Assembly: GCA_017454075.1 (NCBI GenBank)
Contig: JAFTDQ010000079.1
Span: 1 to 9,886 of the forward strand
Reading direction: 5' to 3'
Length of the DNA: 9,886 nucleotides
Source of the DNA: Clostridia bacterium
GTDB taxonomy: Bacteria; Bacillota_A; Clostridia; Oscillospirales; CAG-272
Below the pieces are notes generated by a model. That model saw nothing but the letters and a program-made list of their open reading frames with translations, was not told the DNA's origin and made no database searches. This document shows, piece after piece, positions 1 to 6,137 of this stretch (positions are counted from its first letter, which is position 1; every line of letters begins with the position of its first letter). A program made the translations under genes and the position numbers.

Positions 1-2019
1 CATGCTTTCGATATGGAGCTTCAGACCGTTTTCAGATACCCCGTCCGCGGCTACCTTGAAGGTGATATAGCCGGGCTCTGATGGGTTTCCGACCCTGAGA
101 ACGCCGTTTTTCGTATCGTAAACCGCGTTTGCGGATTCCGTCACCCCGTAAATCTTTTTCCAGTCGCCGACCGACACGTCACGGTTAAAATTCGCGTCGA
201 GCAGCGGAACGTCGTAATGATTGACCGTATACGTGGCTTTTTCGTTACCTATCGAGTCAAGATCGGCTATTATTTTCGCCGTTCCGTATGAGGTCGAGTC
301 ATTAAAGAGAGTGAGATATTCGAATCCGAGCTCATACGCCTTTCGTAAAAGGCCGCGCCTCCCCGTAAGATCCGTCGACCTGCTGTACGATACCTCGAAA
401 TTGACCGTTCCTATCCTGCCGTAGGCAGCCTTGTACTGATAGAATCTCGGGTCATCCCACCACATATCCTCGGAGCTCGAGTACATTCCGTCGCCGACGC
501 CGGATTTCCATCCCGAGGCGAGCATATCGCCGTAAGCGGGGCTTCTCTCGGCCCACTGAACTCCGTGAGTCAGAAGGTTGTCGGCTGTCTGTTCCGTCGG
601 ATAACGCACGTTTGCCCCCGATACGATTATCGAATCGCTGCCGAGAGCGCGGTTATACGCGTCCGCAAGCTCCTGAAAATAATCGGCGTGATGCTTTATC
701 ATCCAGAGCTTTTCCGTTCGGCTGAGCCCGTCCGTCGGGTCGAGATCAACGCCGTCCGCCGCCGCGAGCGCCTTCATGAGCGGGCCGAAATCCGCGCAGT
801 CGAGAGCGTTGAAAGTCACGCCGACCGAGCTCTCCGGTCCTTTATAGCAGACGCCGTGCTCAATTACTACGGCGACTCTGCCGTCGAATCTGCCGTTTGC
901 CCTCGCCTGCCCTACTATTCCCCCGATCCTTTTGAACACGCTCTCGATTTTTGACGTAAAAGCGCCGTTAAGCACGTCGCTTGCCGAAGTTATCCAGACC
1001 GTGCTGCCGTAAACGTTCGGCACGGAACCGTAATACCGGCCGTCGAGACTGTTGAATGCGATCTGCTGATACTTTGCGTCGGTCATCATCCCGCTCTGCC
1101 CGTCCGGCAGATTCGGCTGTCCCCAGTATACCGTCGGCATGAGCTGGATATCCCAGCCGTTTTCACCGGCGGCGTTCAGCATCAGGATCACAGACGACGT
1201 GATCTCGTCCGGCGTTTTGTTCATGTAGTCAAGCTTGAAGAGCAGACCGAACCGGTAGAGATCGAAAGAAAATCCTTTGAAATCGTTTCTATGTTCGTAC
1301 GCTTTTTCAACGGAGTCGCTGCTGTGAAGATAAATACCGAGCCGGTCGTCGGCGCCCGACGCTCTGTTTGCCTCAAAAAGGCGGGTATATACCGTTACGT
1401 CGGATATCGAGAAAACAGCCCCCGATCCGCTTGTGATCCCCACCGTGACGTTTTCTAAGTCGATTATATCTTTTCTCGGAACGAGAACGTAAAGCACGTT
1501 CGGCGCCGACGCGATCTGCCCGTAAGTTCTGAAATAGACGTCCCTCCCGTCAACGCTGACGGTATAAGCGAACACTTCTTCGTTTTCACGGTGGATCTCT
1601 CTTATCGCGATAACGACGGGCTCCCCGGGATCCCGGGGCTCGGGGGAACTTATGTCGACGGTAAACTCGGCGGACGCGCCTTTTTCATTAAAATCTATAA
1701 CATTGAATATATCGGAGCGTGTGCCCGTTTCCGCCGTCAGGCTGCCGTGCGACGCCCCTCCCGAAAGACTTATCAGTTCGCTGTCGGCAGCGACAAAAGC
1801 GGCGATCGCCGGCTCCGCGCCCTCGGTCTTTATTACGATATCCGTTATATCCATCGCTTCGTGAGAGTCGGTATAGGTCGTCGCGGCTGCGCTCTCCGGA
1901 TGCCCGGTCGCCCGGCGATCCCCGATTCTGATAACAAGCGCGACCGTGACCGCCGCAAAAGCCGTGAGCAGGAAGATCAGAAATACGATCTTACCCGTCA
2001 TGCCGTTTTGTTCTTTCAT
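1..2019 (-). CDS. Large exported protein with possible glycoside-hydrolase-like barrel, C-terminus cut by window edge
   Basis: The reading frame is open from an ATG at 2019 to the window edge, giving 673 residues without a stop, so the C-terminus is missing. An in-frame TAA three codons upstream makes 2019 the earliest ATG, but no clear Shine-Dalgarno precedes it. Residues 10-31 (GKIVFLIFLLTAFAAVTVAL and on) form one hydrophobic segment, either an uncleaved anchor or a signal peptide, with the rest outside the cell. Residues about 100-215 are beta-rich. Residues about 225-600 alternate hydrophobic strands and helices like a TIM barrel, with aromatic and acidic stretches (LMPTVYWGQPNLPDG at 293-307, VVIEHGVCYKG at 384-394, SSSEDMWWDD at 514-523). 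Such patches suit a carbohydrate-active enzyme, but I cannot name a family or the catalytic acids. From about 605 a new beta-sandwich-like module begins (GDWKKIYG, GYITFKVAADG). The glycosidase role is inference. Confidence 0.72.
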   Translation of the reverse strand, partial: MKEQNGMTGKIVFLIFLLTAFAAVTVALVIRIGDRRATGHPESAAATTYTDSHEAMDITDIVIKTEGAEPAIAAFVAADSELISLSGGASHGSLTAETGTRSDIFNVIDFNEKGASAEFTVDISSPEPRDPGEPVVIAIREIHRENEEVFAYTVSVDGRDVYFRTYGQIASAPNVLYVLVPRKDIIDLENVTVGITSGSGAVFSISDVTVYTRLFEANRASGADDRLGIYLHSSDSVEKAYEHRNDFKGFSFDLYRFGLLFKLDYMNKTPDEITSSVILMLNAAGENGWDIQLMPTVYWGQPNLPDGQSGMMTDAKYQQIAFNSLDGRYYGSVPNVYGSTVWITSASDVLNGAFTSKIESVFKRIGGIVGQARANGRFDGRVAVVIEHGVCYKGPESSVGVTFNALDCADFGPLMKALAAADGVDLDPTDGLSRTEKLWMIKHHADYFQELADAYNRALGSDSIIVSGANVRYPTEQTADNLLTHGVQWAERSPAYGDMLASGWKSGVGDGMYSSSEDMWWDDPRFYQYKAAYGRIGTVNFEVSYSRSTDLTGRRGLLRKAYELGFEYLTLFNDSTSYGTAKIIADLDSIGNEKATYTVNHYDVPLLDANFNRDVSVGDWKKIYGVTESANAVYDTKNGVLRVGNPSEPGYITFKVAADGVSENGLKLHIESM

Positions 2020-2045
2020 ACTGTATTAAAGCGTAGTTCAAATAC

Positions 2046-2076
2046 GCGGGCGGAAGACACCTGGTCCTCCGCCCGC
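2046..2076 (-). terminator. Strong hairpin ahead of the large exported gene, terminator-like without a good U tract
   Basis: Read on the minus strand, GCGGGCGGAGGAC (2076-2064) pairs with GTCTTCCGCCCGC (2058-2046) around a 5-base loop, CAGGT. That is 13 pairs including one G-U. The hairpin lies 27 bases before the start codon of the large exported gene. Only GTATTTGAAC follows it, so it lacks the run of U expected of an intrinsic terminator. It could be a leaky terminator, an mRNA processing or stability element, or an attenuator that lowers expression of the downstream gene relative to the repeat-protein genes. Confidence 0.45.
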
Positions 2077-2104
2077 CGATCTTTAAACTGCTATTGACTT
2101 GATC

Positions 2105-2173
2105 GGGCATAGGAATGCCCAGATTATTATTTTGTCCGTTTCCGGATCACGGATAGACGGCTTTTGCCGCCGT
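2105..2173 (-). other. Run of three small inverted repeats in the spacer downstream of the small gene
   Basis: This is part of the 157-base spacer between the small gene and the large exported gene. Three short inverted repeats lie in a row: ACGGC/GCCGT at 2157-2161 and 2169-2173, TCCGT/ACGGA at 2135-2139 and 2149-2153, and GGGCAT/ATGCCC at 2105-2110 and 2115-2120 around a 4-base loop. With the 13-pair hairpin at 2046-2076 they make the spacer strongly structured. None is followed by a convincing U run, and I recognise no known riboswitch or small RNA. I see no convincing promoter or open reading frame here. Confidence 0.4.
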
Positions 2174-2176
2174 ATC

Positions 2177-2374
2177 TTACGCGTCTGTCCAGGTTCCGCT
2201 GGCGGCGGTACCTACGAGCGAACCGTCCTCGGCGTATACGACGCCGGACACGAGCGTGGCGTTATTATAGGTCGTTCCCGCGGCGTCAACAAACGTTCCG
2301 CGTACGATCGGACCTTTCCCGTCTACTGATTTTTCAATTCCGTTTGTGCTTAAAAGCATTATTCCCTTCGGCAT
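2177..2374 (-). CDS. Small 65-residue protein of unknown function, coupled to the repeat-protein gene
   Basis: The preferred start is the ATG at 2374. AGGAGG at 2388-2383 ends 8 bases before it, while the other ATG at 2380 is only 2 bases away, too close for initiation. A longer frame upstream overlaps the 632-residue gene and is not needed. The Shine-Dalgarno overlaps the TAA stop of that gene, which argues for translational coupling and a real gene. The product (MPKGIMLLSTNGIEKSV..., ending SGTWTDA) has no cysteine, no signal peptide and no membrane segment. It looks beta-rich (GTFVDAAG, ATLVSGVVYAEDGSLVG). I recognise no family. It may be a small cytoplasmic partner of the exported proteins or a detached remnant of an extracellular domain. 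Confidence 0.68.
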   Translation of the reverse strand: MPKGIMLLSTNGIEKSVDGKGPIVRGTFVDAAGTTYNNATLVSGVVYAEDGSLVGTAASGTWTDA

Positions 2375-2387
2375 TTTCATGTCCTCC

Positions 2388-4286
2388 TTATTCCAGATAC
2401 GCAAGCGGAAGAGCGTTCGTTCCGTCGGAAAGAGATATTTCAGCGACCGCGCCGTAATCATACGTTCCGTCGCTGTTCTTTGCAAACGTGCGGGCGTAGA
2501 GCGTGCCTGTCGGCATCTCCTGCCAGTAAACGGCGATGACGCTGTCGCCTTCCTCACCGCCGAGGTGTTCGGCGAGAATGATGTTTGAGCCGTAGCATCC
2601 GCTCTGGATGAAGCCGCCTGCGCTCTTTCCGTGGCCTTCCTCGGCAACGCGGATGAAGAGCGGCTTCGCGCCGGCTTCGCAGCTTGCTTCAGTGTCGGAG
2701 AAGATGATCCCGACCTGTCTCGTCTCGGACGCGCTGATAGCGGCGTTCAGATAGAGATGATCGATCTTGTCGTCGCCTGCCTCGTCGCTGATCGAAGCGA
2801 TGATTCCGGGAAGAGCGGGCGCGGCGGCCGGCTCGCCTTCGGTGGCGGTGAGCTTGAGTGCTGTGACTCCCATTCTCTGCGTAGTGCCCTGATCTGTGGA
2901 TTCCTCATATCCCCTATTCAGGAGGATTATGACGTAGATATCACGACTGTTAAGTGCCTTTACCGCATCATCGAGGTCAAGCTGTGTGCTGACAGGATTC
3001 TTGTGATTTCCAACGCCGGCAGTATCTGATGAAGTCAGAAGCGCGGCGTAATCATTCGCAGTAAAATCGTACGCTCCGTTTGCATCATGGGAGAATTCAT
3101 TTGCAACCCATACTCCAACCTGATAAAAACAGAGATTCCCAACCACTCTGAGATAATAACTTATGTCGACTTTCAGGCTGTCAACAACCTTTCCTTCGCC
3201 GGCTGAAAGCTTGTATGCAACGTAAGAGTTGTAAAGAGCGTTCTCGTTAGCAATATTTTCAGGCTGTGCGCCAAACCTTACGTTTCCGTTATCGGTATTT
3301 ATTGTATTGTCAGGATCAAGGTCGTAATTTGCCGTTGACATCCCCTTCAGCGGGATGAGCGCGTTGTTAACGCTTCCGTTGCCGACCGTAACATTGTGAA
3401 CGTAGAAGGCCTTGATTGCCGCGGGATCAGCCTGTTTTGTGTAATCATCAGTAACAGTCGCCGCGGCTATCCCGGCATTGATCGACAGGACTGAATCACC
3501 GGCGCCCTCATCTTCCTTCTGAGTGGCCGAAAAGGCAAGAGAATAAAGTCTGACACGGGCGAGGTCAGAAGCGCCGCGCATAAGCACTACGATTACGTAA
3601 ACCTCCGACGTATCGGAAAGCTTTTTAACGGCGTTGGTGAGATCTACTGTCATAGGACCGTCCTTTGAGGCCCTCATATCGACGTTGGCGGTGCTTACGG
3701 AACGGTCGTTTCCGCACAGCACTGTGCCGAGAACGCTGTCAGAAAAATCAAATTCTCCGGTTGTAGTATTGACGCCGGCGTCAAAATCATCGGTGACAAA
3801 CAGACCGATCTCGCTGCGCACGTGATTGAAAGGTGCAAGGATATACTCGAGATCAACCGTAAGCTGGTCGATAGCCATACCTGAATCGGCGCTGATTTTA
3901 TATGCGACGTATGGATTGTAAACGACTCTCGAAGAATGTCCGAGTTCCGTTCCCTCGGGCTTGACTCCCGGGAACATGGCGTTTGTTCCGTATGTGGAGG
4001 GAGTATTGGGATCGAGACTGTATCTCTCTGATTTGATATCGTCAACCGGGGTAAGGCACCTTCCGTTGCTGTTGGCGATACCGATAAGATGCGTGGCGTA
4101 CGCGCCGATCTTGTCGGCTGCAAGCTCGTTTGCAGTATCGATCGCGATCGACGTCATACCGTTAAAGTTATACGTCAGGCTGATATTGTTGCTTGCCGCC
4201 GCCCCTCCCGTTACCGAGAGGAACGTGAAGCATGAGGCTATCATTGATAGCGTGACGATAACCGAAATTATCTTTCTTGTTTTCAT
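2388..4286 (-). CDS. Secreted 632-residue protein with two copies of an unrecognised repeat domain plus a C-terminal beta domain
   Basis: The ATG at 4286 follows AAAGGAG at a 6-base spacing. Residues 1-31 form a signal peptide: MKTRK, a hydrophobic core, then GGAAAS as a likely cleavage region. Residues about 35-257 and 264-482 are two divergent copies of the domain duplicated in the neighbouring 500-residue protein. Shared motifs include a YxLDPN element (Y89, Y321), YNPYVAYK or YNSYVAYK (133-140, 352-359), paired hydrophobic strands near 141-150 and 368-380, GVWVANEFSHDANGAYDFTA in copy 2 (391-410), and VKKLSDTSEVYVIVVLMRG (220-238) or VKALNSRDIYVIILLNRG (442-459). Residues about 492-632 are a different beta-rich module ending in TLYARTFAKNSDGTYDYG with two cysteines (C536, C564). 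There is no C-terminal anchor or sorting motif, so it is probably released. Function is unknown; a binding module for carbohydrate is a guess from the beta-sandwich pattern. It lies 51 bases after the anchored paralogue, apparently in one operon. Confidence 0.88.
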   Translation of the reverse strand: MKTRKIISVIVTLSMIASCFTFLSVTGGAAASNNISLTYNFNGMTSIAIDTANELAADKIGAYATHLIGIANSNGRCLTPVDDIKSERYSLDPNTPSTYGTNAMFPGVKPEGTELGHSSRVVYNPYVAYKISADSGMAIDQLTVDLEYILAPFNHVRSEIGLFVTDDFDAGVNTTTGEFDFSDSVLGTVLCGNDRSVSTANVDMRASKDGPMTVDLTNAVKKLSDTSEVYVIVVLMRGASDLARVRLYSLAFSATQKEDEGAGDSVLSINAGIAAATVTDDYTKQADPAAIKAFYVHNVTVGNGSVNNALIPLKGMSTANYDLDPDNTINTDNGNVRFGAQPENIANENALYNSYVAYKLSAGEGKVVDSLKVDISYYLRVVGNLCFYQVGVWVANEFSHDANGAYDFTANDYAALLTSSDTAGVGNHKNPVSTQLDLDDAVKALNSRDIYVIILLNRGYEESTDQGTTQRMGVTALKLTATEGEPAAAPALPGIIASISDEAGDDKIDHLYLNAAISASETRQVGIIFSDTEASCEAGAKPLFIRVAEEGHGKSAGGFIQSGCYGSNIILAEHLGGEEGDSVIAVYWQEMPTGTLYARTFAKNSDGTYDYGAVAEISLSDGTNALPLAYLE

Positions 4287-4306
4287 TTGTTTCTCCTTTA
4301 TTTTTT

Positions 4307-4320
4307 GTCCCCGGAGGGAC
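4307..4320 (-). other. Small hairpin between the two repeat-protein genes
   Basis: GTCCC and GGGAC pair around TCCG (minus strand 4320-4307) in the 51-base gap between the two repeat-protein genes. The hairpin sits just upstream of the ribosome binding site of the 632-residue gene. It is followed by A residues rather than U on the transcribed strand, so it is not an intrinsic terminator. It is short and may be chance or may tune translation or mRNA decay. Confidence 0.3.
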
Positions 4321-4337
4321 TTATTACTCTGTCGGAT

Positions 4338-5840
4338 TCAGTCCGCTTTGCGGCGGATCTTTGTGACGGCGGGCAGAACGAGCGCGCAGAACACGGCGCC
4401 GGCGACCGCGGCGGACACCGTGGGATCGGAGGTCGCGGCGGACGCGATCTTCTGGGTGGCCTTAAGGGCCATATCCTGTATCCTTATCCTTCCGCCCGCA
4501 GCCGAGTTGTCCGCTCCGCGGATGAGCAGGATGATAACGTACACGTCCCTGCTGTTCAGTTTTTTGACGGCACTGCTGAGATCGATGACCTCCGCCTCGC
4601 CCCTGTGATCGTTTGCCTCGCCCTCTCCCGAGGTGAGGAGCTTTGCGTACGGCCTGGCCGTGAAATCAAAGGCCCCATTTGCGTCATGCTCGAATTTGTC
4701 GGTCACCCAGATCCCTATCTGATAATAGGCCTGGTTGTGTCCCGCAAGATAGTACCTTATATCGAGCTCAAGCGTGTCGATAACGTTGCCCCTGTCGCCG
4801 GCTATCTTATACGCGACGTAGGGATTGAAGACCTTGTCATTGCCTTCCGTGTTCTCCGGCTGGGCCCCGAGCTTTATCTTCCTGAGGGTCCCTCCGGCGT
4901 CCGGCACTTCCTCCGGGCCGTTCGGATCGAGATTGTACTGTGAAGTCGTCTGTCCGTCTGCAGGAGCGAGCGCCATGTTACCGCTTATCGTCGTAACGAC
5001 GCAGTTGTGATTATAGAAAGCGCCGATGTCGTTTATTCTCGAAGACGACGGAATGTTTGCGTTGATTACGACGTCCTCCCCCTGCTTTATCACGGCGCCG
5101 CCCGACGAACCGCCGGACTGCTTCGCCTTCCGGGTGGCGGTGATGGTGAAGTCCTGAATTCTTATACGCCCGCCCGCCGCGCTGTTGTCAGCTCCGCGGA
5201 TCATGAGGAAAATGACGTAAATATCTTCGCTGTTGAGCTTTCTGACGTCGTCGGTCAGGTCGATATGTTCGGTGTCCTCCGCCCTTCTGTGATCGGCGGC
5301 ATTCGTTTCGTCGGACGTCAGGAGCTTTGCGTAGGGCTGAGCCGTGAAGTCGTACGCTCCGTTTTCATCGTGTTCGAACTTATCGGTGACCCAGATGCCG
5401 ATCTGATAATACGCGTGGTTGTGCTGTCTGAGGTAGTACCTCATATCGATCGAAAGGGTGTCGATGACCTTCCCTTTCTCACCCCCTACTTTATATGCGA
5501 CGTAGGGATTGTAGAGCGCGTTCTGCTCGGATATGTTCTCCGGCATTGCGCCAAGCTTGATCGCCTTGCCGTCATATTCCGCGGGGCCGTTCGGATCGAG
5601 ATTGTACTGTGAAGTTGTCTGTCCGTCGGCCGGGGCGAGCGCCATGTTGCCGCTTATCGTCGTGACGACGCAGTTGTGAACGTAATAAGCGCCGATCCCG
5701 TTAACGTCCGTTGCCGACGGGATGTTCGCGCTTATCGTGATCTCGCTTTCTCCTCCGGCGTCATCTTCCGCATACGCGAAAACGGCCGTCAGCGACAGGA
5801 CAAGCGCCGCCGCGAGGATAAGACCTGTCAGTTTCTTCAT
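4338..5840 (-). CDS. Membrane-anchored 500-residue exported protein made of two near-duplicate unrecognised domains
   Basis: The start is the ATG at 5840, where AGGAG (5850-5846) lies 5 bases upstream. An in-frame ATG 24 bases earlier lacks such a site and would precede the signal peptide. Residues 1-24 (MKKLTGLILAAALVLSLTAV, then FAYA) are a classic signal peptide. Copy 1 spans about 33-239 and copy 2 about 256-464, joined by a Gly/Ser linker (QSGGSSGGA, 241-249). The copies share a 30-residue identical block (57-86 and 280-309, starting at a cysteine) and the motifs NPYVAYK, YYQIGIWVTDKFEHD and RGADNSAAGGRIRIQD. Residues about 474-493 are a hydrophobic segment followed by KIRRKAD, a stop-transfer anchor, so both domains face outside. 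The first gene of the cluster, it has its own promoter and structured leader. I do not recognise the domain; the beta-rich pattern suits a ligand-binding sandwich, which is inference. Confidence 0.9.
   Translation of the reverse strand: MKKLTGLILAAALVLSLTAVFAYAEDDAGGESEITISANIPSATDVNGIGAYYVHNCVVTTISGNMALAPADGQTTSQYNLDPNGPAEYDGKAIKLGAMPENISEQNALYNPYVAYKVGGEKGKVIDTLSIDMRYYLRQHNHAYYQIGIWVTDKFEHDENGAYDFTAQPYAKLLTSDETNAADHRRAEDTEHIDLTDDVRKLNSEDIYVIFLMIRGADNSAAGGRIRIQDFTITATRKAKQSGGSSGGAVIKQGEDVVINANIPSSSRINDIGAFYNHNCVVTTISGNMALAPADGQTTSQYNLDPNGPEEVPDAGGTLRKIKLGAQPENTEGNDKVFNPYVAYKIAGDRGNVIDTLELDIRYYLAGHNQAYYQIGIWVTDKFEHDANGAFDFTARPYAKLLTSGEGEANDHRGEAEVIDLSSAVKKLNSRDVYVIILLIRGADNSAAGGRIRIQDMALKATQKIASAATSDPTVSAAVAGAVFCALVLPAVTKIRRKAD
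4449..5075 (-). repeat. Domain-encoding repeat, copy 2 (anchored protein)
   Basis: This encodes residues about 256-464 of the anchored protein. It is a tandem duplicate of 5124-5744. The most similar block is 4915-5010, which matches 5584-5679 at 90 of 96 bases by direct alignment. All six differences are synonymous because the encoded 30 residues are identical. Copy 2 has a short insertion after the LDPNGP motif (EEVPDAGGTLRK compared with AEYDGKA). Confidence 0.85.
5124..5744 (-). repeat. Domain-encoding repeat, copy 1 (anchored protein)
   Basis: This encodes residues about 33-239 of the anchored protein. It is the partner of 4449-5075 at an offset of 669 bases (223 codons) over the most conserved block. 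More divergent versions of the same domain are encoded at about 3516-4184 and 2841-3497 in the next gene, giving four copies in two genes. Confidence 0.85.
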
Positions 5841-5885
5841 ATTGGCTCCTCTGTTTTCAGGCACGATGCTTTACTGCCTTTCAAT

Positions 5886-5950
5886 AAATTGCTGCGTTTG
5901 CCGCGGGCGGATCCGCGCCGTCTGCGCCGAAATCCGCCGCGCTGCAATTT
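5886..5950 (-). promoter_or_regulatory. Long GC-rich hairpin at the start of the surface-protein transcript
   Basis: On the minus strand AAATTGCAGCG (5950-5940) pairs with CGCAGCAATTT (5896-5886) with a single A-A mismatch. Inside it GGCGGAT (5938-5932) pairs with ATCCGCC (5912-5906), extendable by three pairs after a bulge. The predicted transcription start, about 7 bases past the -10 box at 5959-5964, falls near 5952, so the hairpin would sit almost at the 5' end of the RNA. 5'-terminal stem-loops are known to protect mRNAs from decay. A ligand- or protein-responsive leader is also possible, but I recognise no known riboswitch. A second small stem (AGGCA/TGCCT, 5859-5863 and 5875-5879) lies just before the ribosome binding site. 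Confidence 0.6.
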
Positions 5951-5958
5951 TCATCTAT

Positions 5959-5987
5959 ATTATATTCGCGGTGCGGCATTTTTTCAA
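5959..5987 (-). promoter_or_regulatory. Promoter of the surface-protein cluster
   Basis: Read on the minus strand, TTGAAA (5987-5982) and a perfect TATAAT (5964-5959) are separated by 17 bases, which is near-consensus for the vegetative sigma factor. It leaves a 5' leader of about 110 bases before the ATG at 5840. The intergenic region is shared with the divergent AraC-type gene. Confidence 0.75.
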
Positions 5988-6008
5988 CCGCTCTTAGATA
6001 CGAGTATT

Positions 6009-6034
6009 TCCTATTTTGTTGTTTATTGTCCTAT
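6009..6034. promoter_or_regulatory. Candidate operator: direct repeat of TCCTAT with 20-base period
   Basis: TCCTAT occurs at 6009-6014 and again at 6029-6034, each preceded by TATT or TATTG. The period of about two helical turns puts both on one face of the DNA, the arrangement used by the two helix-turn-helix motifs of AraC-family dimers or monomers. The pair lies between the two divergent -35 boxes, upstream of both. This is inference from geometry; short AT-rich repeats can arise by chance. Confidence 0.35.
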
Positions 6035-6070
6035 CTACCCGTGAACAAATTGTAAATTAATTCGGCCCTC

Positions 6071-6098
6071 TTGCTTTTCGGTAAAAAAATGATACAAT
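6071..6098 (+). promoter_or_regulatory. Promoter of the AraC-family regulator gene
   Basis: TTGCTT (6071-6076), a 16-base spacer, and TACAAT (6093-6098) preceded by TG at the extended -10 position form a plausible promoter. Transcription would start near 6105, about 33 bases ahead of the ATG at 6138. The gene is divergent from the surface-protein promoter, with about 85 bases between the two -35 boxes. Confidence 0.6.
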
Positions 6099-6137
6099 AT
6101 ACACATCAAAAATCCATATACTGAAAGGATGCGAACT

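Noticed and set aside
565..954. Plus-strand 129-residue open frame
   Set aside because: It lies wholly opposite the large minus-strand exported gene, which has protein-like composition and a signal segment. The plus frame is rich in arginine and valine, typical of an antisense shadow.
2375..2647. Longer 156-residue version of the small minus-strand gene
   Set aside because: The extension overlaps the end of the 632-residue gene in another frame, and the strong AGGAGG at 2383-2388 points to the ATG at 2374 instead.
4307..4320. Terminator between the two repeat-protein genes
   Set aside because: The stem has only five pairs and is followed by A, not U, on the transcribed strand, so the two genes are treated as one transcript.
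4287..4943. Plus-strand 218-residue open frame and the similar one at 5007-5612
   Set aside because: Both are shadows of the duplicated domains on the minus strand; their mutual similarity simply reflects the duplication.
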